A stretch of DNA of 64,000 bases from OLB7 sp966250335 (GCA_966250335.1 CBINGZ010000001.1:194170-258169); one strand, 5' to 3'. Numbered from the stretch's first letter, positions 24,554 to 34,637 are shown. Numbers and translations: made by a program. The notes: generated by a model from the sequence alone, not told the origin.

Positions 24554-26038
24554 CTACTTCATTTCGATATCGATGATTGCCTCCCCCTTCTCCTTCAGAT
24601 ACGCTCGAATAATGTCCGCATAAATCTTCGGGCCGTTATCCGAGTTGGTGAAGATCAGCAGTCCCTGCCGTGACTTCGGAAGAAGGAAGAAGATCGAATG
24701 GGCGCCGGGATCATCTCCACCGTGGGAGAGCGCATATTCGCCCTCCCCCAGGGGATCGTAGATGAACCAGCCCAATCCGATATAACGATCCTGCTTGGTG
24801 ACGGTCGTATGGCGTATCATCTGCTCCCGGACCTCATCCGACAATCCCTCGCCGTTCAGCACCGAGACCAGGAGCTTCCCGTAATCCTCGATAGTGGTCT
24901 TGACAAGATCGGCGGCATTCGGCCTTCTGTTCCTGATGATGGGAAGAACCTTCCCGTTCGCATCGTGCGGAACGGCAAACCTGATGGAGTCGGCATCCTG
25001 CCATGTGAAACAGGTCGAGTTCATACCGAGAGGCTTGAAGAGGAGTTCGTCGGCCAGAGTATCGAGAGACTTCCCGAACCTGGCTTCAAGCGCACGACGC
25101 AGGTACTCGTACCCTTCTCCTGAATACTGATAGCGTGTCCCGGGATCGAAATTGAACGTCAGACGGCCGGAGGCTTCTTCCCAGCGCCAGTTCGCAAACC
25201 CGCTGCTCTGATTGAGAATATGGCGTGTCGTGATGACCCTGCTGCGCGGGTCATCCTTCACATCCGGGTCGGTCCAGTAATAATGGAGAGGTTCGTCGAG
25301 ATCCCACCGGCCGGCACTCACGAGCCTGAGCGTGACGATCGCCGTCACCATCTTCGTGAGCGATGCGACATTGAAGACCGCATCGGAAGGGGCGGGTCGG
25401 CCGGTCTCCAGCTCTCCGTATATCCTGACCGGCTCAAGCCGCCCGTCACGGATCACTCCAATCGCCAGCGCCTCTACCTTCTGCTCCCTGATCCATTTGT
25501 TCACCTGGTCGGCGTTATCGAAATCGGGGATCGATGATATATCCTGAGCCTGATGATCGAAGCTGAGGCCCCGGGCCAGCTTCCACTCACCCTCCTCCAG
25601 AACCCAGACATGGGTGAACCTGGCCCGGCTGGTAAAGCGCTCGGGCTCATCCTGCCGCAAGGCATAGAAGCGATGAATGCCCGTCTGAACGGCGCCATAC
25701 ACTACACCTTGCCGTCGCAACGGATAGACCTCGAGTGATCCCTCCTGCAGGACTCTTCGCACCCTGTAGTCCAGACCGCAGACGTTGTTCCTGAACCCCT
25801 GAATGAACGCCTGCTTGGATGATGTGATACCCCCCTCATCATGGTAGAACTCAAAGTTCGAGCTCAGCAATCGCTCGAACTGCGAGGTATCGCAGCCGTT
25901 GAAACCGACGGAGAAGAGGAGGCTGTCCTTCTGCTTCAGTGTGGTAAACAGATCGGCCGCGTCCGTCTGCGCATACGTCGGCAGCCACGCTACGACGAGA
26001 GCGCCAAGTAGCAGGAGAGTCCTGGATACGTTTCTCAT
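24554..26038 (-). CDS. Exported NTF2-like + beta-lactamase-family serine hydrolase
   Basis: The 494-residue precursor has a signal peptide (LLLLGALVVAWLPTYAQ). Residues ~30-162 look like an NTF2/SnoaL-like (DUF4440) domain (FERLLSSNFEFYHDEGG, VWVLEEGEWKLARGLSFDHQ). Residues ~180-480 are a class C beta-lactamase/PBP-like fold: S-x-x-K as S226-LT-K229, YSG at ~305-307 in place of Y-x-N, and SHGGDDPG near 445 as the KTG-equivalent box. Such proteins are usually periplasmic esterases or D-Ala peptidases; antibiotic resistance should not be assumed. The domain pair recurs in Bacteroidota. It faces the Kelch gene convergently. Confidence 0.8.
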   Translation of the reverse strand: MRNVSRTLLLLGALVVAWLPTYAQTDAADLFTTLKQKDSLLFSVGFNGCDTSQFERLLSSNFEFYHDEGGITSSKQAFIQGFRNNVCGLDYRVRRVLQEGSLEVYPLRRQGVVYGAVQTGIHRFYALRQDEPERFTSRARFTHVWVLEEGEWKLARGLSFDHQAQDISSIPDFDNADQVNKWIREQKVEALAIGVIRDGRLEPVRIYGELETGRPAPSDAVFNVASLTKMVTAIVTLRLVSAGRWDLDEPLHYYWTDPDVKDDPRSRVITTRHILNQSSGFANWRWEEASGRLTFNFDPGTRYQYSGEGYEYLRRALEARFGKSLDTLADELLFKPLGMNSTCFTWQDADSIRFAVPHDANGKVLPIIRNRRPNAADLVKTTIEDYGKLLVSVLNGEGLSDEVREQMIRHTTVTKQDRYIGLGWFIYDPLGEGEYALSHGGDDPGAHSIFFLLPKSRQGLLIFTNSDNGPKIYADIIRAYLKEKGEAIIDIEMK

Positions 26039-26431
26039 GTCGGGAGGGAGAGCGAGGGACCTGTGAGTTGTTCGATCGGCGTGACTTCGGGGACAGGCTG
26101 CCGCCCATTATCGCAACCGGAGATGCCTGGGCCTGTTGCGTCCGAGCATCCCGTGGGCGGGCTCGTGTCGCATGAGAAGCGCCGTACTATGAAGCGCATC
26201 GGAAGTTGCAGGATCGCACACGGGGCGATCAACAAATCCAGGCGGTTGCCCGGAAGGAACGCTCGTGGGCCTGCCGGGTGGGAAATGTTTCGGTAACTCT
26301 ATAACGGAGCCTGAAGAAACGAAGAGCGCCCTCATCAGGCGCTCGGATATCGAAGACCGATACGGATCCATCTCGGCCGAAGTCTTATAACTACCTCTCG
26401 CATTTCCGCTCCGGCAACAACGGCCGGCTCA
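26039..26431. other. Intergenic region with terminator of the polysaccharide operon
   Basis: GAGCGCC (26324-26330) and GGCGCTC (26338-26344) form a hairpin that on the minus strand is followed by TTCGTTTCTTC, a plausible terminator for the operon ending at 26432. The remainder (26045-26320) holds the promoter of the hydrolase gene and no gene I can support. Confidence 0.4.
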
Positions 26432-27520
26432 TCACAACCGCTCGATCAGCGCCTCCACGATCCTCCGTGCCGCATCGCCGCTCCCGTAGGGGTAGGAAGG
26501 GCGCGACATCCGCTCATAGAGCATCGGATCGCGCAGAAGCTCGGTGGTGACGCGGACGATATCCTCGCAGAGCACACCCGCCAGCACCCCGTTGCCGGCG
26601 GCGATGGTTTCGGGGCGTTCGGTGGTGGAGCGGAGGATAACGACCGGTTTGCCCAGCGCGGGCGCCTCTTCCTGGATTCCCCCGGAGTCGGTCATGATAA
26701 GACGGGAACGGCTCATCAGACGGATGAACGGGATATAGGGGAGGGGGGAGGTGACGGTGATCCTGGGATGCGTCCCGAGATGGAGCGCCGCGGCCCTGCT
26801 CACCTCCGGGTTCGGATGCATCGGGAAGACGACCCGCACATCGGGATGCTCCTCGACGATCCGGCGAACCGCCTGGAAGATGTTGCGCTGCGCGTCGCCG
26901 AAATTCTCGCGACGATGCGTTGTGAGCAGGATAAGCGATTCATCCTCCGGGACCGGCTCCGATCCGGTGATCGCCGCCAGCGCGTCGATCACCGGGTTCC
27001 CCGTAACCACAACGGAACCGGGGTCCACAAGCTCGGCGATCAGACGCTCCCGGTTCCCCTCCGTCGCCGCTAAATGGAGCGATGCGGTCTGCGTTATCAG
27101 CCGCCGGTTCATCTCCTCGGGGAAGGGATTGTACCTGTCGTCCGTCCGCAGCCCCGCCTCGACATGCGCCACCGGAATCCTCATGTAGAAGGCGGCGAGC
27201 GCCGCGGCGAACGCGGAGGTCGTATCCCCCAGCACCATCACCATCTCCGGCTCGCGCGCCGCGTAGACCGCCGAGATCTCGCGCAGAACCTCGGCCGTGA
27301 TCCCGGCCGAACTCTGGTCGGGACGCATGATCTCCAGATCGTGATCCGGCTCGACCCCGAAGAACTCCAGAATCGGCGCCGTCAGATCACGATGCTGCCC
27401 CGTGTTGACGACGATCGTCTCGAAACGGTCGTCGTCCCGCAGCCGCCTGATCACCGGCGCCAGCTTGACGACATCGGGCCGTGTTCCGATCACCACAAGA
27501 ATCCGGCGACGCCTCGTCAT
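26432..27520 (-). CDS. wecB: UDP-N-acetylglucosamine 2-epimerase (non-hydrolysing)
   Basis: This is a full-length 362-residue member of the WecB family. It interconverts UDP-GlcNAc and UDP-ManNAc in the cytoplasm, feeding ManNAc-containing surface glycans. Visible signatures are GTRPDVVKLAPVI near the N-terminus (Asp where most have Glu), VNTGQH, VLGDTTSAFAAALAA, HVEAGLRTDD, FPEEMNRRL, TTHRRENFGD, TDSGGIQEEAPALGKPV and LRSTTERPE. Its ATG overlaps the stop of the preceding glycosyltransferase by four bases (ATGA), so it is the last gene of the five-gene minus-strand operon. Confidence 0.93.
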   Translation of the reverse strand: MTRRRRILVVIGTRPDVVKLAPVIRRLRDDDRFETIVVNTGQHRDLTAPILEFFGVEPDHDLEIMRPDQSSAGITAEVLREISAVYAAREPEMVMVLGDTTSAFAAALAAFYMRIPVAHVEAGLRTDDRYNPFPEEMNRRLITQTASLHLAATEGNRERLIAELVDPGSVVVTGNPVIDALAAITGSEPVPEDESLILLTTHRRENFGDAQRNIFQAVRRIVEEHPDVRVVFPMHPNPEVSRAAALHLGTHPRITVTSPLPYIPFIRLMSRSRLIMTDSGGIQEEAPALGKPVVILRSTTERPETIAAGNGVLAGVLCEDIVRVTTELLRDPMLYERMSRPSYPYGSGDAARRIVEALIERL

Positions 27521-28545
27521 ATCAACCTCCGATATGCATCGGCGGTCCCGGCCGCTACTCGGCTCCAGAGATACTCGGCGCGGATCAACCTCACCAGCTC
27601 CTCCGACTTCGGCGCCGCGAGCGTCGCCTCGACGGCCCGCGCGATCGACGAGATCGATCCCGGCTCGATATACCTGGCGTGATCCCTGAAATACTCGGTC
27701 GTCCCTCCGTACCGTGTGATCGCGATATTTGCTCCGGCCAGCCCCGCCTCAAGCGCGGCAATCCCCGGTGTCTCGAACCAGGAGGGGAGCACGAAGCAGC
27801 GGCACGCGGCGTAGGCTGAGGCGAGCATCGGAGAGTCGTTCTCCAGTCCATCTATGATCACGATATTTCTGTTCGTCGCCGCCTCGCTCATGATCCGTTC
27901 CGAATAGTCGTTCTTCTGAATCTTCCCGATGATCACCGCCGGATGATCGATCCCCTTCAACGCCCTGACGAGCGAGAGGACGTTCTTCCTCACCGAGCCG
28001 ATATGCCCCACGTTCAGGATGAAATCGCTGATACCGTATCTCTTCACGAAAAGAGAAGGATCGGCATCGGCGAAGCGGGGATCGACCCCGTTCGGCACGA
28101 CGCTGATCCGGTCGGCGGAGACACCGAATCCCTCCTCTATCAGCCTCCCCTCCTGAACGGTGTTCGGCAGCACGCCGTTCGCCGCCCGGCAGACGCGGGC
28201 GGTGATCCCGTAATCGGTCCGGACACCGCTCACCAGACGCCCCAGCATCTTCTCCATGCGGAGCGTCATCCGTATCTGCGCGGGGGAACGGAGCGTGAAG
28301 AAAATGGAGGAGACCACGAACGGTATACCGAACTCGCGCAGGCGGATCGCAAGATCGTGGGTCATCATGTTCGCGCCGAAGAGATGCACCAGATCGTAGT
28401 TCTCCTTCTCGATCCCGCTCCACTGATCGAAGAAATCGACCCGGTGCCCAAGCTCGCGAAGCCCCCTGACGGTCTCTTCCACCTGAACGCGGGGACCGCC
28501 GCTGACCATCCGGATGCTCTGTTGCGCCGCCACGCAGATTCTCAT
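27517..28545 (-). CDS. Glycosyltransferase family 4 (GT-B) enzyme
   Basis: ATG 28543-28545 gives a 342-residue protein. The N-terminal half is a Rossmann-like acceptor domain (MRICVAAQQSIRMVSGGPRV, YDLVHLFGANMM). The C-terminal half has the GT4 donor-site pattern (ISVVPNGVDPRF, LNVGHIGSVRKN, CFVLPSWFETPGIAALEAGLAG), with the E-x7-E-like segment ETPGIAALE. It should transfer a sugar from a nucleotide donor onto a lipid-linked or glycan acceptor; specificity cannot be read. It overlaps both neighbours by four bases (ATGA), showing tight coupling inside the operon. Confidence 0.85.
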   Translation of the reverse strand: MRICVAAQQSIRMVSGGPRVQVEETVRGLRELGHRVDFFDQWSGIEKENYDLVHLFGANMMTHDLAIRLREFGIPFVVSSIFFTLRSPAQIRMTLRMEKMLGRLVSGVRTDYGITARVCRAANGVLPNTVQEGRLIEEGFGVSADRISVVPNGVDPRFADADPSLFVKRYGISDFILNVGHIGSVRKNVLSLVRALKGIDHPAVIIGKIQKNDYSERIMSEAATNRNIVIIDGLENDSPMLASAYAACRCFVLPSWFETPGIAALEAGLAGANIAITRYGGTTEYFRDHARYIEPGSISSIARAVEATLAAPKSEELVRLIRAEYLWSRVAAGTADAYRRLI

Positions 28546-30083
28546 TGCCGCATCCGGGTATTGATATCCTCGATTGAATGCACGATCGTCTTCAGCCCCG
28601 TTCTCCTGATCCGCATGTAGTCGTCGGGACGCCGGAGACCGGGAGGGGGGACGCTCCATTGTATATCGGAAAGGAGTATAGTTCCTCCCCGCACGAAACC
28701 GCGCCGGCCGTCCGGCAGCACGATCCGGAGCGCGACGGACGGGTCCGCGTCCAGCTCGAGGTCGAGGCGTTCGCCCGACCATTCGGCCGCATGGTATGCC
28801 CGGCTCCGCAGATTCCACCATCGCGCATAGTCGGCGAACGTCACGCTTTCCACACCGGCGTTGCGTACTGCGCCGAAGATTTCATCGAGCAGCCCCCCCG
28901 CCTCATGTGTCGGATGATGATAGAAGATGAGCGGCCTGTCGTACGCGAGCTTTTCTTCGACTGCCCGGCCGTAGTATTCCACCATCTCCCGCTCCGTTCC
29001 GCGCACCCGAAGAAAATTCCCGACGGAGACCGGATGGATCGGCACCTGGAGCGCCGGAGAAAAAGCTCCCTCCAGCGCCGGGTTGAACGGCAGATCGTCG
29101 TAGGCGAGCGCGAACTCGGAGGAGTAGAGGAACCCCTGATCGCGCACCGCGCGTCCGAGCGCCCGGTTCCAGCGTCCGTTGGGAGCCGCGAACCCGACCG
29201 GATCGAGCCCCGCGCGACGGAGAAGATACGTCGCCTCCGCCATGTTCGCCGCGTTCGGCTCGTAGGTCGGGTAGGTTCTGTGGGTCCGGCAGTGGACGGC
29301 GATCTCCTGCTCCTCGAACCTCGTAAAGAGATCGAGCCACTCCTCATGCGCCTCGACATGCAGGAACCAGCTCATGGCGACGCCGCAACGTCTCGCCGTA
29401 CGATACAGATCGAGGATCTGGGCGCGCGTGCCGTAATCGGTGTCGATCCGGAAGCAGAAGATGTTCGGGCGCTCGTCCGGGAAGAACCATATGTGGAGAT
29501 AGGGAAGTCCGCGGAGCGCATGGAGCTCCATGAGAGCATGTTCGACCAGTCGCCGCACCTCCCCCTTGGAGACGACCGAGACCACTTCGCTCGGATATCG
29601 TCCGGAGGGAGTATGAAACTGTCTCCGGGCGGAACGGGTGTCGACCGTCAATCCGTCGATATCGAGCCCGAGCCATCCGATATATCCCCCCTGAACCTCC
29701 CTGAACGAAAGGAGCCCGCCGAAGAGATCGGAACCGCGATGCCGCCGGACGGGAGCATGCAGATCGAGGAGCATGATGCCGGTTCGCGTCGCCTCCTGAT
29801 CGGAGGGGAGAAGGGACCGAACCTGTGACCGGCGGATCTCCCGCGCCGGCAGGCTCCCCAGATGATTCCCCGTATCGAGCACGGCTCCGCCGCCACGCAG
29901 GTAGCCGGTCAGGCGCTCGCGCATCGCGCCGCCGATCGCTCTGTTGACGATAACGACGCTGTACCGGTCGGCGTCGATCGTCCCCGCGCCCGACACACGC
30001 TCGTACGCCACGCCGCACTGTCGGAGCACGATCGTCCACCCGAGACCCGGCTCCACGATTCCTATGACAAGGCGACGATTCAT
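28542..30083 (-). CDS. Polysaccharide-deacetylase-like (NodB fold) protein
   Basis: ATG 30081-30083 overlaps the flippase stop (ATGA) and gives 513 residues; a much longer upstream frame is antisense noise. The N-terminal ~190 residues are an unassigned alpha/beta domain (VIGIVEPGLGWTIVL, GGGAVLDTGNHLGSL). From ~200 a NodB-like barrel follows: FCFRIDTDYGT (catalytic/metal Asp pair), VHCRTHRTY (H-x-x-x-H), GFAAPNGRWNRAL and IFYHHPTHE. The C-terminal ~90 residues form a beta-rich tail. A carbohydrate esterase family 4 role, removing N-acetyl groups from the glycan built by this operon, is inferred. No signal peptide is seen, so action would be cytoplasmic on lipid-linked intermediates. Confidence 0.7.
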   Translation of the reverse strand: MNRRLVIGIVEPGLGWTIVLRQCGVAYERVSGAGTIDADRYSVVIVNRAIGGAMRERLTGYLRGGGAVLDTGNHLGSLPAREIRRSQVRSLLPSDQEATRTGIMLLDLHAPVRRHRGSDLFGGLLSFREVQGGYIGWLGLDIDGLTVDTRSARRQFHTPSGRYPSEVVSVVSKGEVRRLVEHALMELHALRGLPYLHIWFFPDERPNIFCFRIDTDYGTRAQILDLYRTARRCGVAMSWFLHVEAHEEWLDLFTRFEEQEIAVHCRTHRTYPTYEPNAANMAEATYLLRRAGLDPVGFAAPNGRWNRALGRAVRDQGFLYSSEFALAYDDLPFNPALEGAFSPALQVPIHPVSVGNFLRVRGTEREMVEYYGRAVEEKLAYDRPLIFYHHPTHEAGGLLDEIFGAVRNAGVESVTFADYARWWNLRSRAYHAAEWSGERLDLELDADPSVALRIVLPDGRRGFVRGGTILLSDIQWSVPPPGLRRPDDYMRIRRTGLKTIVHSIEDINTRMRQ

Positions 30084-31477
30084 TTTCCGGTAATGAGTTC
30101 GATGTCGCGACGCGATACTCCGCCGGCCAGGAGCGAGAGGAGGGCGAAGGCAAGCCAGAGAAGGGGGGCCAGCCGGATATCTCCCAGTCCGAACATTACT
30201 CCCGCCGCGATCACAAGGGCCGCGACAGCGACGGCGGGAAGGAGGGCGCGGCCCACCGGCACCTGGAACGCTCCCCTGAACTCCCTGTACATGATCGTGG
30301 TCATCACGACCTCCCCGGCGACGATCGCCGCGGCGGCTCCCTCGGCGCCCCAGAGACGGGTGAAGAGAAGGATCATGACGGCCGACACGACGGCGCTGAC
30401 GACGCTCACGCGCAGATAGGAACGTTCCCGTCCGGCGGCGATCAGGCTGTAGGCGAAATAGCTGTTGAGAAGCGTGACGGCCGGGTACCAGCTCACGATC
30501 GCCAAGGTCCGGGAACCGGAGGCGTATTCTTCTCCGAAGACCGTCTCCAGAATCGAGCCTGCGCAGAGGGTGATGACGACGCTGAGGGAACATCCCCCCG
30601 TCACGACCCATCTGAGCGCCGCGGTCAGAGCTTCCGTCATCCTCTCGCTCCCCCTGGCCCACATCGCGGAGACGGCGGGGAGAAAGAGGGCGATGAAGAT
30701 CCTGTCGGCCATCATCAGCGTGGTCGCCACCCTGAGGACGGTCCCCAGCACGCCGGTCTCGGCTGTCCCGTAGTAGAGGGCGACGGCGATCGGAGGGAGC
30801 GCCTGGATTCCCTGGGCCAGCAGCGCGCCGACCCCGATCGGCAGCGACATCGTGAGCATATCGCGATAGGGACGAAGGCCGCTCCCCCGGTCTCCTGCTG
30901 TAAAGTCCTCCCCCCGCGCCCGCAGCAGCAGCCACGCGGCGGCGGCCAGGTTCGCGGCGATCTGCACCAGCGGGACGATCGACATATCCTCTTCCGATCG
31001 TACCAGAAGATAGACGCCCCCCGCGTAGATCACTCCGTTGAGAAACTTGGAGACGGTGACGGCGCTGTAGTTGCGGATCCCCTGGTGATACCAGTCGAGC
31101 AGGATCGCGTACGAGAAGGTGTACCAGAGGTAGAGGCGCACGACCCGCGCCACCTGGGGATCGGTCGGCAGTACGGCCAGCAGCCCCTGTCCCACCAGAA
31201 AGACCGCGGCGGCCAGGACCAGCTCCAGCACGACGATCCGGCGGAGCGCGGTCCCCCGGCTGCCGGCCGGACGGGCGGCCTCGCGGATACCGAGGGTGTT
31301 CAACCCGAGATCGACCAGCCAGAGGGCGTAGGTCAGCACCGAAAGTCCGACGGTAACGACGCCGAAGCCGGAGGGCCCGAGCGTCGCCGTCAGATGAATC
31401 ACGGCGGCGAAGCCGAGCCCCCGGGCCACGACGTCGCCGGTCAGCGCCCAGAGGGCGTCAGCGGCGGTGCGCGCCAT
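30080..31477 (-). CDS. Oligosaccharide flippase (Wzx/MOP superfamily)
   Basis: The 465-residue, very hydrophobic protein has about 12-14 predicted membrane helices. Its N-terminus is typical of the polysaccharide transporter family (ALWALTGDVVARGLGFAAV, LGPSGFGVVTVGLSVLTYA, LVDLGLNTLGIREAARP). It should move an undecaprenyl-linked oligosaccharide across the inner membrane. Its start lies 20 bases inside the upstream glycosyltransferase gene and its stop overlaps the deacetylase-like start. Together with two glycosyltransferases and an epimerase it defines a capsule, O-antigen or exopolysaccharide operon. No Wzy polymerase is in the window. Confidence 0.85.
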   Translation of the reverse strand: MARTAADALWALTGDVVARGLGFAAVIHLTATLGPSGFGVVTVGLSVLTYALWLVDLGLNTLGIREAARPAGSRGTALRRIVVLELVLAAAVFLVGQGLLAVLPTDPQVARVVRLYLWYTFSYAILLDWYHQGIRNYSAVTVSKFLNGVIYAGGVYLLVRSEEDMSIVPLVQIAANLAAAAWLLLRARGEDFTAGDRGSGLRPYRDMLTMSLPIGVGALLAQGIQALPPIAVALYYGTAETGVLGTVLRVATTLMMADRIFIALFLPAVSAMWARGSERMTEALTAALRWVVTGGCSLSVVITLCAGSILETVFGEEYASGSRTLAIVSWYPAVTLLNSYFAYSLIAAGRERSYLRVSVVSAVVSAVMILLFTRLWGAEGAAAAIVAGEVVMTTIMYREFRGAFQVPVGRALLPAVAVAALVIAAGVMFGLGDIRLAPLLWLAFALLSLLAGGVSRRDIELITGK

Positions 31478-32465
31478 CCCTCAATCCTTCCACGATCCTC
31501 ACCAGCCGCTCCTCCCGGCGTCTCCGGGGGAATCGTTCCACGATATGTCTACGTCCGCGCACTCCTTCGATCTCCGGAAGCGCCCGCGCCCGCTCGATCG
31601 CCGCCCGCAGCTCGTCGCGTCGCCCCGGCTCGATCACGAACCCGTGCCCCTCCAGCGCCGTCGGCACGCCGCCGACCCGCGTTCCGACCCCGATGCAGCC
31701 GCAGAGAAGCGCCTCGCAGAGAGAGTTGGGCAATCCCTCGCGAAGCGATATCTGACAGTAGATCTCCGCGCTGCGATAGTAGGGGAGAAGATCACGGCGC
31801 GGGATCAGCGGCAGCAGCTCGATGTTCCCGGCGATCGAGCCGATCCTCTCATGCAGCGACGGATCGACACCGATGACCCGGAACCGGAGATCGGGCAGTT
31901 CCGCCGCGACCTCCGCCAGCAGATCGATCCCCTTGAGCTGCGCCCGCTCCCAGGTCGTGCAGTTCGCCACGCAGAGAACGCCCGCATCCTTGGGCCAGGC
32001 GGGGGTCCAGAAGTCGGTGTCGTAGCCGGTCGGGAGGCATTCCACCTGCGGCAGATCCTCGCCGATCCTGGCGCGCAGGTCACGGCGGAGGCTTTCATCC
32101 ACCACCAGGATGCTGTCGGCCCTGCGGAGCGCGAAGGCGAGCAGACGACTTTTCCACGGGCTGAGCCAGATGCCGTAGCCGAGCGCCGGCTCCCTGGCGA
32201 CATCGACACCTCCGAGAATGATGATCGACTTTCTGCGCGCCAGCATCGCGGCGGCCACCATGAAAAAAGCATATGCCGATCCGAACCAGCATATGCTTAC
32301 GTCAGCCGAGAGGGCGCCGCGCACGATCCGCGCCACGCCGCGCAGCCCGGATCCGATATGGGAGACCACAGTGAAATGCCGTCCGAGAAGCTCGATGTCG
32401 TCCCGGATGAACGGCATGTCCATCGTCGATGTAAGAAAGACCTTCAACCGCCGTTCGTCGGGCAC
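31458..32465 (-). CDS. Glycosyltransferase family 4 (GT-B) enzyme, first gene of the glycan operon
   Basis: This 335-residue GT-B protein has DSILVVDESLRRDL, VECLPTGYDTDFW, GVLCVANCTTWERAQLKGID, and the donor-site region YYRSAEIYCQISLREGLPNSLCEALLCGCIGVGTRVGGV with the E-x7-E pattern (EGLPNSLCE). It transfers an unknown sugar in the cytoplasm. It overlaps the flippase gene by 20 bases. Upstream, 13 bases separate it from the RibD-like gene on the same strand, so the transcript may begin further up. Confidence 0.82.
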   Translation of the reverse strand: MPDERRLKVFLTSTMDMPFIRDDIELLGRHFTVVSHIGSGLRGVARIVRGALSADVSICWFGSAYAFFMVAAAMLARRKSIIILGGVDVAREPALGYGIWLSPWKSRLLAFALRRADSILVVDESLRRDLRARIGEDLPQVECLPTGYDTDFWTPAWPKDAGVLCVANCTTWERAQLKGIDLLAEVAAELPDLRFRVIGVDPSLHERIGSIAGNIELLPLIPRRDLLPYYRSAEIYCQISLREGLPNSLCEALLCGCIGVGTRVGGVPTALEGHGFVIEPGRRDELRAAIERARALPEIEGVRGRRHIVERFPRRRREERLVRIVEGLRDGAHRR

Positions 32466-32478
32466 GTTCGTCGCGAGA

Positions 32479-33009
<531 letters not shown>

Positions 33010-33184
33010 ACGTACTTCCTCTCCTTACGCGGCATATCGGTGACCGTCTGAGGCGTTGTCGGCATGACTTCCCCTGCGGGCGGCCGGGGCGCTGAAGGCG
33101 CGGCGGACCGGCGACGCAAAGAGAGAGGCAATCGAGGCCGTTGCGATCGGCGAGCCGGAGGGCGTCGCCGATCGCGCCGACGGA

Positions 33185-34618
33185 CTACCCTCCGGGTACC
33201 GGTTCGATCTCATCCTCGTCGGGCGAGGGAGCATAGTTGGAGGGATCGACCAGATCGGGATCGCCGACGATGGCGATCGTGAAGTTCCGCAGGTATGCCC
33301 GCGCCGCCTGGTTCATCTGAGCCGGCTTCATGTCGCGGATGGCGGTCACCGTCCGGAACGCGCTTCGCCACGAGCCGGTGTAGAGGTGGGAAATCCCCAT
33401 CTCGTTCGCCTGCGACTCGTTCGTCTGCTCGCGTATATAGTTATTTGTGAGCCATCCGACAAGCCCCGATTTCGCGGAGTTCTCACTGATGGTGATCGTC
33501 CTGAAGAGATCCACCACGTTGTTCTTCGCCACCCGCCACGCGGAATCGGGAAGTGTGGTGGAGACGGAAATCTCACCATACGATGATTTTCCGAAGTTCA
33601 CGTCGGCATCGGGGGCGTAGCTCAGATTCCGCTCCACCCGGATCTCCCGGAAGAGATGCCCGTTCAGAAAGCTCGTCAGACGCATCATCGGGAAGTAGAG
33701 GGAATCACCGCGGTTCGGCGCCAGGTAGCGCGCCTTCACCCAGCTCGTCACGGCCTGCTGGCCGCCGTAGGGGGGACGGACGATCAGGATCGACGAGTCG
33801 GCGTTCTGAGGGGTCGGGATCTCCGGCTCCTCGTAGTTCCCTTCAGGAAGCTTCCCGAGCGTGGCGGCGATCTTGTTGTGGAGATCGGCGCTGTCGACGT
33901 TGCCGACCACCACCAGCAGCAGACGCGACTTCACGAAGAGACCGCGATAGAAGTTGAGAAGCTGCTGCTCGCCGATCCCGGGGATATCGGCCTCCTGCGC
34001 GAACCGACCGTAGGGGTGATTATGGTAGAAGGCGCTATCCACCAGATACTGCGCGTACGACTCCGGGTTGACGAGCCGGTTCCTGAGCGCAAGAACGGTC
34101 CGCTCCTTGGCGTTCCGCAGCTCCTGAGCGTCGATCTTCGGGCGCATGATGACGCCGGTGAAGAGCTCCCAGGAGGGATCGAAGTTCTCATCGACGCACC
34201 GGAGCGTCATGGTGGAGAAATCGCGGCCGGCGGCGGGGATGATCCCGGTCACCATGCGATCGAGCACCCTGCGATATTCCGCCTTCGTCATCTCCGCCGG
34301 ACCGCTGAGCGGCGGGAGGTCGAGCGCCAGATCCTCCACGGCGGGGGAGATCCCGCGCGGGAGCACCGTCACCCCTCCCTTGATGAAGAGTTTTGCGGCG
34401 ATCACATGGTTCGCGGCGCCGGTGGGACGGAGGATCACCTCCAGCCCGTTGACCGTGAATTCCTTCACGTTGTTCGGCATGCCGCGATAATAGATCACCT
34501 GCCGCTGCTTCGCGCTGGAGGCGCAGCCGGCCGCTCCAAGCGCGGCGGCGATGACGAGCGCCGCCGCGAACCATCCTGAAAACCTCGACACTATTGTTGG
34601 AGTTGTCATAATCGGCAA
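33185..34618 (-). CDS. M16-family peptidase-like lipoprotein, catalytically degenerate
   Basis: The 477-residue product has a lipoprotein signal (FAAALVIAAALGAAGC, Cys ~32; start may be ATG 34609). It has the two-lobed pitrilysin fold (FTVNGLEVILRP, LFVKSRLLLVVVGNVDSADL, NRGDSLYFPMMRLTSFLNGHLFREIRVERNLSY, quoted in part). The zinc motif HxxEH is absent; the corresponding place reads VEDLALDLPP. The R/Y pair of the C-terminal lobe is kept (RNLSYAPDA). It should act as the non-catalytic partner of the active M16 protein encoded just upstream, 19 bases away. Such pairs in FCB bacteria form heterodimeric periplasmic or outer-membrane proteases. Confidence 0.85.
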   Translation of the reverse strand: MPIMTTPTIVSRFSGWFAAALVIAAALGAAGCASSAKQRQVIYYRGMPNNVKEFTVNGLEVILRPTGAANHVIAAKLFIKGGVTVLPRGISPAVEDLALDLPPLSGPAEMTKAEYRRVLDRMVTGIIPAAGRDFSTMTLRCVDENFDPSWELFTGVIMRPKIDAQELRNAKERTVLALRNRLVNPESYAQYLVDSAFYHNHPYGRFAQEADIPGIGEQQLLNFYRGLFVKSRLLLVVVGNVDSADLHNKIAATLGKLPEGNYEEPEIPTPQNADSSILIVRPPYGGQQAVTSWVKARYLAPNRGDSLYFPMMRLTSFLNGHLFREIRVERNLSYAPDADVNFGKSSYGEISVSTTLPDSAWRVAKNNVVDLFRTITISENSAKSGLVGWLTNNYIREQTNESQANEMGISHLYTGSWRSAFRTVTAIRDMKPAQMNQAARAYLRNFTIAIVGDPDLVDPSNYAPSPDEDEIEPVPGG

Positions 34619-34637
34619 TGAAGGAATTGGGGGGACC

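Noticed and set aside
24554..26038. Antibiotic-resistance beta-lactamase
   Set aside because: The second and third active-site boxes differ from true class C enzymes and an NTF2-like domain is fused; a housekeeping esterase or peptidase is more likely.
31085..31876. 263-codon + strand frame across the flippase/glycosyltransferase junction
   Set aside because: Antisense to two well-recognised, overlapping genes.
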